From Actinomycetota bacterium (lineage in GTDB: Bacteria > Actinomycetota > Acidimicrobiia > Acidimicrobiales > Ilumatobacteraceae), in NCBI GenBank assembly GCA_009704065.1, contig WLEX01000005.1:1-17643 (forward strand): a stretch of 17,643 nucleotides of DNA, written 5' to 3'. The translations under genes were made by a program, and so were the position numbers. A model generated the notes under the pieces. That model did no database searches and was not told where the DNA came from. It saw only the letters and a program-made list of their open reading frames with translations. This document shows, in pieces, positions 14,282-17,643 of the stretch (positions within the stretch are counted from its first letter, which is position 1; each line of letters begins with the position of its first letter).

Positions 14282-15054
14282 TTTGCGTGAGCAGGGCAGA
14301 TGTTGATTTTTTTGTAGTAGCACCAGTCGCACAACTTGGTGACATTGCAGTGAAATTCACCAGTTGAACACGAAGCTTCGATACTTTCGCGGGTTTCAAC
14401 AATGGTGCCACGAGCAACACTGAGATTCACAGGTGTAACGCTGAGGTCGTGTTTAGCTTTTTGGGTGAGATACAAAAGCTCAACCCGAGAAGTTGACTCT
14501 TGATCGGATTCTTCGAGCATGAGCGCGTAGGCAAGTAGCTGAAAAAACTTGTCTTCTTCTGATTTGAACCTCGGGTTCGGAATACTGCCGGTTTTGTAAT
14601 CGGAAATAATGACGGTGCCGTCATCGGCAAAGATGAATCGGTCGATGTAGCCCTTCATGGCAACCCCTTCGATGCTGGTAAGCACTTCGTGTTCCATTCC
14701 ATCGAGTTCTGTTTCGGTGGGGTCTTCGAGTGTCCAGAGATTGACCATGGAATCGAAAGCGGCTCGTTTGAACTCGGGGATGGTTCCCTTCTTTTCTTCA
14801 AGCGCTTCTACTTTTTCAGCCCACCCGTGATTGGTCCATCGATCGGCTGCAATGACCTTGAGCGTGTCGACGGTGCGCTCGCTGGCATCTTCTTTGTAAA
14901 GAAATTCAAGTACTTCGTGAACGAAGGAACCTAAATGTAAATGCCATTGGGGTGGCTCTTTGATTTTGTCGATGTACGACAGTTTGAACTTTTGTGGGCA
15001 ATCGCGAAACAGACCAATTGATGAAGGCGACAAATACTCCGGCGGCGTAAACAT
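14275..15054 (-). CDS. RecB/Cas4-like PD-(D/E)XK nuclease with putative Fe-S cluster
   Basis: Stand-alone nuclease of 259 residues. LSPSSIGLFRDCPQKFKLSY (8-27) is the usual N-terminal RecB-nuclease opening with C19. The catalytic core shows H46 in GSFVHE, D138 in GYIDRF, and D152/K154 in SDYKTG, with Q172 in FQLLAYA after it, in the order of lambda-exonuclease, RecB and Cas4 nucleases. C242, C245 and C253 (C-x2-C-x7-C) near the end, together with C19, match the four-cysteine 4Fe-4S layout of AddB and Cas4; C236 is a further candidate. Single-gene relatives are widespread in actinobacteria, probably in DNA repair. There is no CRISPR array or cas gene nearby, so a Cas4 role is not supported. 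The ATG has GAGAGA about eight bases upstream. It is 44 bp after the LLM oxidoreductase and may be co-transcribed. Confidence 0.87.
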   Translation of the reverse strand: MFTPPEYLSPSSIGLFRDCPQKFKLSYIDKIKEPPQWHLHLGSFVHEVLEFLYKEDASERTVDTLKVIAADRWTNHGWAEKVEALEEKKGTIPEFKRAAFDSMVNLWTLEDPTETELDGMEHEVLTSIEGVAMKGYIDRFIFADDGTVIISDYKTGSIPNPRFKSEEDKFFQLLAYALMLEESDQESTSRVELLYLTQKAKHDLSVTPVNLSVARGTIVETRESIEASCSTGEFHCNVTKLCDWCYYKKINICPAHAKK

Positions 15055-15098
15055 GTTTCTAGTCTCTCATGTCGGTGTGGCGACACGGTGAAAGGTGA

Positions 15099-16139
15099 TT
15101 ACCCAGCGATCATCTCGGCATATTGAGACAACACATGAGCTGGCCCACCCACAAGAAAGGTGGTGATGCACGATTCGCGCCATTTGGCCATGTCGTCACG
15201 GATCTTGTCCATCGGACCCACTAGCGCAACGTCTTCCACCATGGAAAGAGGGATCGCGGCGGCGGCTTCGGCTTTTTTGCCAGCTAAATACAGATCCTGC
15301 ACTTTGAGGGCAACGTCTTCGTAACCCATGCGAGCAAACACTTCGAAATGAAAGTTGGCACCTCGTGCGCCCATGCCACCTGCATACAACGCAAGAAATG
15401 GTCGCACCATGTCGGCGCACTTTTCGACATCGTCGCCAGGAATGATGGTGACAGTTGCTGCGATTTCGAATCGGTCAGCTTTGTTGGCTTCTCCACTTTT
15501 AGCAAATCCTTCGTTGAGGCATTGCCGATAGAACGCATCTTCTTTGGGTGAGAAGAAGAGTGGTAACCAGCCATCACAAATTTCTCCGGCCAATGCAACA
15601 TTCTTGGGACCTTCGGCACCAAGAAAGATGGGAATGTCATTGCGCAACGGATGAACAGTGCTCTTGAGAGGTTTACCAAGCTCGGTGCCGCCCACATAAG
15701 GCATGTTGTAGAACTCACCATGAAAGTCAACTGGCTTTTCTCGCTGCACCACATTGCGAATGATCTCTACGTATTCACGAGTACGTGCAAGTGGGCGAGG
15801 GTAGGGCTGGCCGTACCACCCTTCCACCACTTGTGGTCCGGAAGCACCAAGGCCCAAAATGAAACGACCATTACTGAGATGATCCATTGTGATTGCAGCC
15901 ATCGCAGTTGCAGCCGGAGTACGTGCACTCATCTGCACGATAGAAGTTCCGAGACGAATGTTCTGGGTGTGTGAACCCCACCATGCAAGTGGGGTGAGTG
16001 CATCACTTCCGTAAGCCTCGGCAGTCCACACGCTGTCGAAGCCAAGTTTGTCGGCTTCTTTGATTGCTTCTAGAGCACCTGAAGGAGGGCCACTTCCCCA
16101 ATAGCCAGCGGTGTATCCAAGAGTGATGTTCTTTGCCAT
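15099..16139 (-). CDS. LLM-class F420-dependent oxidoreductase (Rv3520c-like)
   Basis: Luciferase-like monooxygenase-fold TIM barrel of 346 residues. LGYTAGYWGSG (7-17) is the first strand and loop, ADKLGFDSVWTAEAYGSDAL (29-48) has the conserved acid of the second strand, GLGASGPQVVEGWYGQPY (96-113) and the arginine-rich LARTREYVEII (117-127) are typical of actinobacterial F420 enzymes. IPIFLGAEGPKNVALAGEIC (168-187) is the late cofactor-binding strand. Such enzymes reduce or oxidise small organic molecules with deazaflavin F420, so the organism probably makes F420. The start is ATG 16139 with TAGTGT exactly six bases upstream, a leaderless layout. Downstream neighbours are the nuclease and DUF421 genes, which have no obvious metabolic link. 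Substrate unknown; FMN use cannot be fully excluded. Confidence 0.9.
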   Translation of the reverse strand: MAKNITLGYTAGYWGSGPPSGALEAIKEADKLGFDSVWTAEAYGSDALTPLAWWGSHTQNIRLGTSIVQMSARTPAATAMAAITMDHLSNGRFILGLGASGPQVVEGWYGQPYPRPLARTREYVEIIRNVVQREKPVDFHGEFYNMPYVGGTELGKPLKSTVHPLRNDIPIFLGAEGPKNVALAGEICDGWLPLFFSPKEDAFYRQCLNEGFAKSGEANKADRFEIAATVTIIPGDDVEKCADMVRPFLALYAGGMGARGANFHFEVFARMGYEDVALKVQDLYLAGKKAEAAAAIPLSMVEDVALVGPMDKIRDDMAKWRESCITTFLVGGPAHVLSQYAEMIAG

Positions 16140-16151
16140 TCCTGCACACTA
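16140..16151 (-). promoter_or_regulatory. Putative leaderless promoter of the LLM oxidoreductase gene
   Basis: On the minus strand TAGTGT (16151-16146) is followed by GCAGGA (16145-16140) and the ATG at 16139, the same six-base spacing as four plus-strand genes. AGGA directly against the ATG is too close to be a normal ribosome binding site. Confidence 0.55.
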
Positions 16152-16173
16152 GGTGCTGGCTCAGCGCAGATGA

Positions 16174-16428
16174 TTACGAAGCGCGGCTAATGATGTCGAA
16201 GTCGAGAGACTCGAACGCAAGTACCGGGGAATCTTCAATGAAGGCAAGGATTTCTGCGTGGGCTGTTTTGCGTATGCGTGACAGGAATAGTGCTGCGGGA
16301 GGAATAGAAACGAAGAGGGCTTTAGTCGCAAATGAGTGATATGGCGATGACACATATAAACCAAGCACTGTTGTGCCAAGGTATGCGCTTGCTAGTTGAA
16401 ACTTACTGACGATGACCGTTGTGTTCAT
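16174..16428 (-). CDS. Possible small membrane protein of 84 residues, unknown function
   Basis: I do not recognise this frame. From ATG 16428 it encodes 84 residues with two hydrophobic stretches (about 9-28 and 34-50) and a soluble tail rich in acidic residues. Codon choice resembles the neighbours, with few rare codons, and the frame fills most of an otherwise empty 368-bp gap, which argues for a real gene. No Shine-Dalgarno or correctly spaced -10 is visible. The start codon lies inside the 3' arm of a perfect 12-bp inverted repeat. A TTG at 16461 would add eleven residues. It lies 79 bp downstream of the SDR gene and 34 bp upstream of the LLM gene on the same strand. The other frames here look less protein-like. 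It may be non-coding. Confidence 0.42.
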   Translation of the reverse strand: MNTTVIVSKFQLASAYLGTTVLGLYVSSPYHSFATKALFVSIPPAALFLSRIRKTAHAEILAFIEDSPVLAFESLDFDIISRAS

Positions 16429-16450
16429 AGACAAATAGTTGTCTATGAAC
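16423..16450 (-). repeat. Perfect 12-bp inverted repeat with 4-base loop
   Basis: GTTCATAGACAA (16423-16434) and TTGTCTATGAAC (16439-16450) are exact inverse complements around ATAG. As RNA it would form a 12-bp hairpin on either strand. It is AT-rich and no T-tract follows on the minus strand, so a standard terminator for the SDR gene is unlikely. The minus-strand ATG at 16428 of the small ORF is inside one arm. It could also be an operator for a dimeric regulator. Confidence 0.8.
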
Positions 16451-16507
16451 CTTGAATCCAAATGAACGCCACCTCAACGACGTGGGGCTATTAGTTAAAG
16501 AGTGTGA

Positions 16508-17482
16508 TCAGCGACCGATGCCACCGAGAGCGCCACGGGCTTGCACTTTTTCATGAAAGTCGGGCAGGTATGCGCTGGTGGGGTTCTCACGAACCATTTC
16601 GTCGAGAATCACTGCGTCATCACCCACAAGGATGCGCCATTCACCTCGTTGCACGCTGGCCAAAATAAAGGCCGAAGCCTCGGCGGCGGTCATGGGTGCC
16701 ATATCGCGGAATGCTTCGCCGCCGGCGCGCATGAGATCTCGCAAAGCATCGTCAGTCACTGAGTCGACAGGTAAGCCTGCTTCTGAGATTCGGGCGCGAG
16801 CCTCTTGCAGTTGCTCAGTAGACATGGTCATGGGGTCATTGCCATGCAATTTGCTCGAGTTAATTGCGATGTCGGTACCGATGTGGCCAGGCATAACAAC
16901 TGATGCGCGCATGGTGGGTGCGTTCATGCGGAAATCGGTGATGAGTGCTTCGGTAAAACCTTTTACTGCAAACTTTGCAGCACTGTATGCACTGTGTGCG
17001 GTGTTTGGTCCAAGTGATGCCCAGAATCCATTTACAGAACTTGTATTCACGAGATGGCCAAACGGTGCAGCAAGTAGTAGATCCATAAATGCACGAGTGT
17101 TGTAGTACACACCAAACCAGCACACGCCGAATGTGTGGTCCCATTCGCTGCGCTTACCATTTACGATGCTGCCACCGCCACCGATGCCTGCGTTGTTGAA
17201 GAGCACATGAATATGTGGTCGCCATGCCGCAACTGCATCGCGGAATGCAAGCACTTGTTGTTCGTTCGAAACATCGGCAACGTGAGTGAGAATCTTGCCA
17301 GAGTTTCCGTCGGCTTCGCAGATGGCAACTGTTTGTGCCATGTTCTCTGCCACTACGTCGCATGTTGCAACGTCGCACCCTTGTGCCGTGAGCTGGCGCA
17401 CCAATTCGCGACCCATTCCTGTTCCACCGCCTGTCACTACTGCGGTGAGTCCGCCAAAACCATTTTCAAATCTCTCGGCCAT
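16508..17482 (-). CDS. Short-chain dehydrogenase/reductase (classical SDR)
   Basis: NAD(P)-dependent oxidoreductase of 324 residues, cytosolic, acting on an alcohol or ketone. The Rossmann motif is TGGGTGMG (17-24), the cofactor-binding aspartate is in ADVS (69-72), and FNNAG (95-99) follows. The catalytic set is S149 in NTSSVNG, Y166 and K170 in SAYSAAK. CD at 41-42 after the second strand gives D42, which favours NAD over NADP. The length exceeds the typical 250 because of an extended C-terminal part (from about 205) with several helices, as in many actinobacterial SDRs of lipid or steroid-type catabolism. GGAGAGGG lies four bases before the ATG and supports this start. It is divergent from the serine hydrolase gene by 73 bp. 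Substrate not assignable. Confidence 0.92.
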   Translation of the reverse strand: MAERFENGFGGLTAVVTGGGTGMGRELVRQLTAQGCDVATCDVVAENMAQTVAICEADGNSGKILTHVADVSNEQQVLAFRDAVAAWRPHIHVLFNNAGIGGGGSIVNGKRSEWDHTFGVCWFGVYYNTRAFMDLLLAAPFGHLVNTSSVNGFWASLGPNTAHSAYSAAKFAVKGFTEALITDFRMNAPTMRASVVMPGHIGTDIAINSSKLHGNDPMTMSTEQLQEARARISEAGLPVDSVTDDALRDLMRAGGEAFRDMAPMTAAEASAFILASVQRGEWRILVGDDAVILDEMVRENPTSAYLPDFHEKVQARGALGGIGR

Positions 17483-17526
17483 AAAGCCCTCTCCGTCTGG
17501 CTGTTACACAACAACATCACCGAGAG

Positions 17527-17551
17527 TAGTGTCATCTCATTCACAAGGGGG
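17527..17551 (+). promoter_or_regulatory. Promoter element and ribosome binding site of the serine hydrolase gene
   Basis: TAGTGT (17527-17532) is a TANNNT -10 candidate and AAGGGGG (17545-17551) a strong Shine-Dalgarno four bases before GTG 17556. The 73-bp region between the divergent SDR gene and this gene must hold both promoters; I see no clear -10 for the SDR. Confidence 0.45.
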
Positions 17552-17555
17552 AACC

Positions 17556-17643
17556 GTGGTAGCAGTACAAGGAACAATGAAGCCAGGATTCGAGGCAGTG
17601 GGCGAGGCGTTTGCAGCAAACTTCGCCACCGATTTCGAAGTAG
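17556..17643 (+). CDS. Partial CDS: N terminus of a probable class C beta-lactamase-fold serine hydrolase
   Basis: Open frame from GTG 17556 to the window end, 29 complete codons. The start MVAVQGTMKPGFEAVGEAF and following residues resemble the N-terminal segment of actinobacterial EstB-like serine hydrolases (beta-lactamase family, PF00144), where a VQG-x(4)-F-E/A-V pattern precedes the first beta strand. Those enzymes hydrolyse esters through an S-x-x-K motif that would lie beyond the window. The AAGGGGG four bases upstream strongly supports the start. The family call rests on a short segment and remembered similarity, so it is moderate; that a real gene starts here is more certain. Confidence 0.62.
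   Translation, partial: MVAVQGTMKPGFEAVGEAFAANFATDFEV

Noticed and set aside
14275..15054. Nuclease as a CRISPR Cas4 or defence gene
   Set aside because: No repeat array, cas1/cas2 or other defence gene is visible within the window; neighbours are a metabolic oxidoreductase and a DUF421 protein.
16133..16379. Two other frames (plus 16133-16339, minus 16161-16379) in the SDR-LLM gap
   Set aside because: Both are basic, irregular sequences lacking hydrophobic or domain patterns; the minus frame ending at 16174 is the better coding candidate.
17502..17513. TGTT-ACAC-AACA dyad between the SDR and serine hydrolase genes as an operator
   Set aside because: Only 4-bp arms; expected by chance in a region of this size.
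1..17643. tRNA, rRNA, riboswitch, insertion sequence or prophage
   Set aside because: No cloverleaf-like sequence, transposase or integrase motif, terminal inverted repeats or known leader RNA pattern was seen; nearly all bases are covered by ordinary protein genes.

Overview
The window looks like a chromosomal stretch of a medium-GC actinobacterium. The evidence is an F420-type luciferase-like oxidoreductase, an EthA-type flavin monooxygenase, a soluble Ppm-like polyprenol-phosphate mannose synthase beside a GT-C membrane protein, several GTG starts, and a repeated leaderless promoter layout (TANNNT, six bases, start codon). Base composition is near 50% GC in hand-counted lines. This would fit an aquatic Acidimicrobiia-type lineage, but that placement is inference. 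I see no tRNA, rRNA, CRISPR array, insertion sequence, integrase or phage gene.

Layout. Positions 13-10282 are a run of nine plus-strand genes: enoyl-CoA hydratase/isomerase, HAD phosphatase, VOC (glyoxalase-fold) protein, a 1091-residue membrane protein that looks like two GT-C glycosyltransferase modules in tandem, a GT2 polyprenol-phosphate mannosyltransferase overlapping it by ATGA, a TetA-like MFS exporter, two translationally coupled GST-fold proteins, and a second (DHA3-type) MFS exporter. The second exporter converges on a minus-strand D-aminoacylase-like amidohydrolase and the two share a CTAG stop. The amidohydrolase is divergent from the plus-strand EthA-like monooxygenase across a 134-bp control region. 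Minus-strand genes follow: DUF421 membrane protein, a RecB/Cas4-like PD-(D/E)XK nuclease with a cysteine cluster, an LLM-class F420-dependent oxidoreductase, a possible 84-residue membrane protein whose start lies in a perfect 28-bp inverted repeat, and an SDR oxidoreductase. The window ends 88 bases into a divergent plus-strand gene resembling a class C beta-lactamase-fold serine hydrolase.

How the genes may work together. The clearest functional unit is 1882-5876: the GT2 enzyme should make a polyprenol-phosphate sugar and the overlapping GT-C protein is the obvious candidate user at the outer face of the membrane, so this is a small surface-glycan module. The enoyl-CoA hydratase, LLM oxidoreductase, SDR, monooxygenase, amidohydrolase and serine hydrolase fit a lipid or xenobiotic catabolic background and are mostly under separate promoters. 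Two exporters flank the pair of GST-fold proteins, which may form a small detoxification island.

The observations most worth checking are the tandem GT-C fusion with its coupled sugar-donor synthase, the five leaderless promoters with identical spacing (three with dyad symmetry at the start site), the inverted repeat over the small ORF start, and the amidohydrolase that keeps the Zn-binding HxH and Cys but lacks the usual later histidines. I do not see a defence system or other clearly new multi-gene machine.
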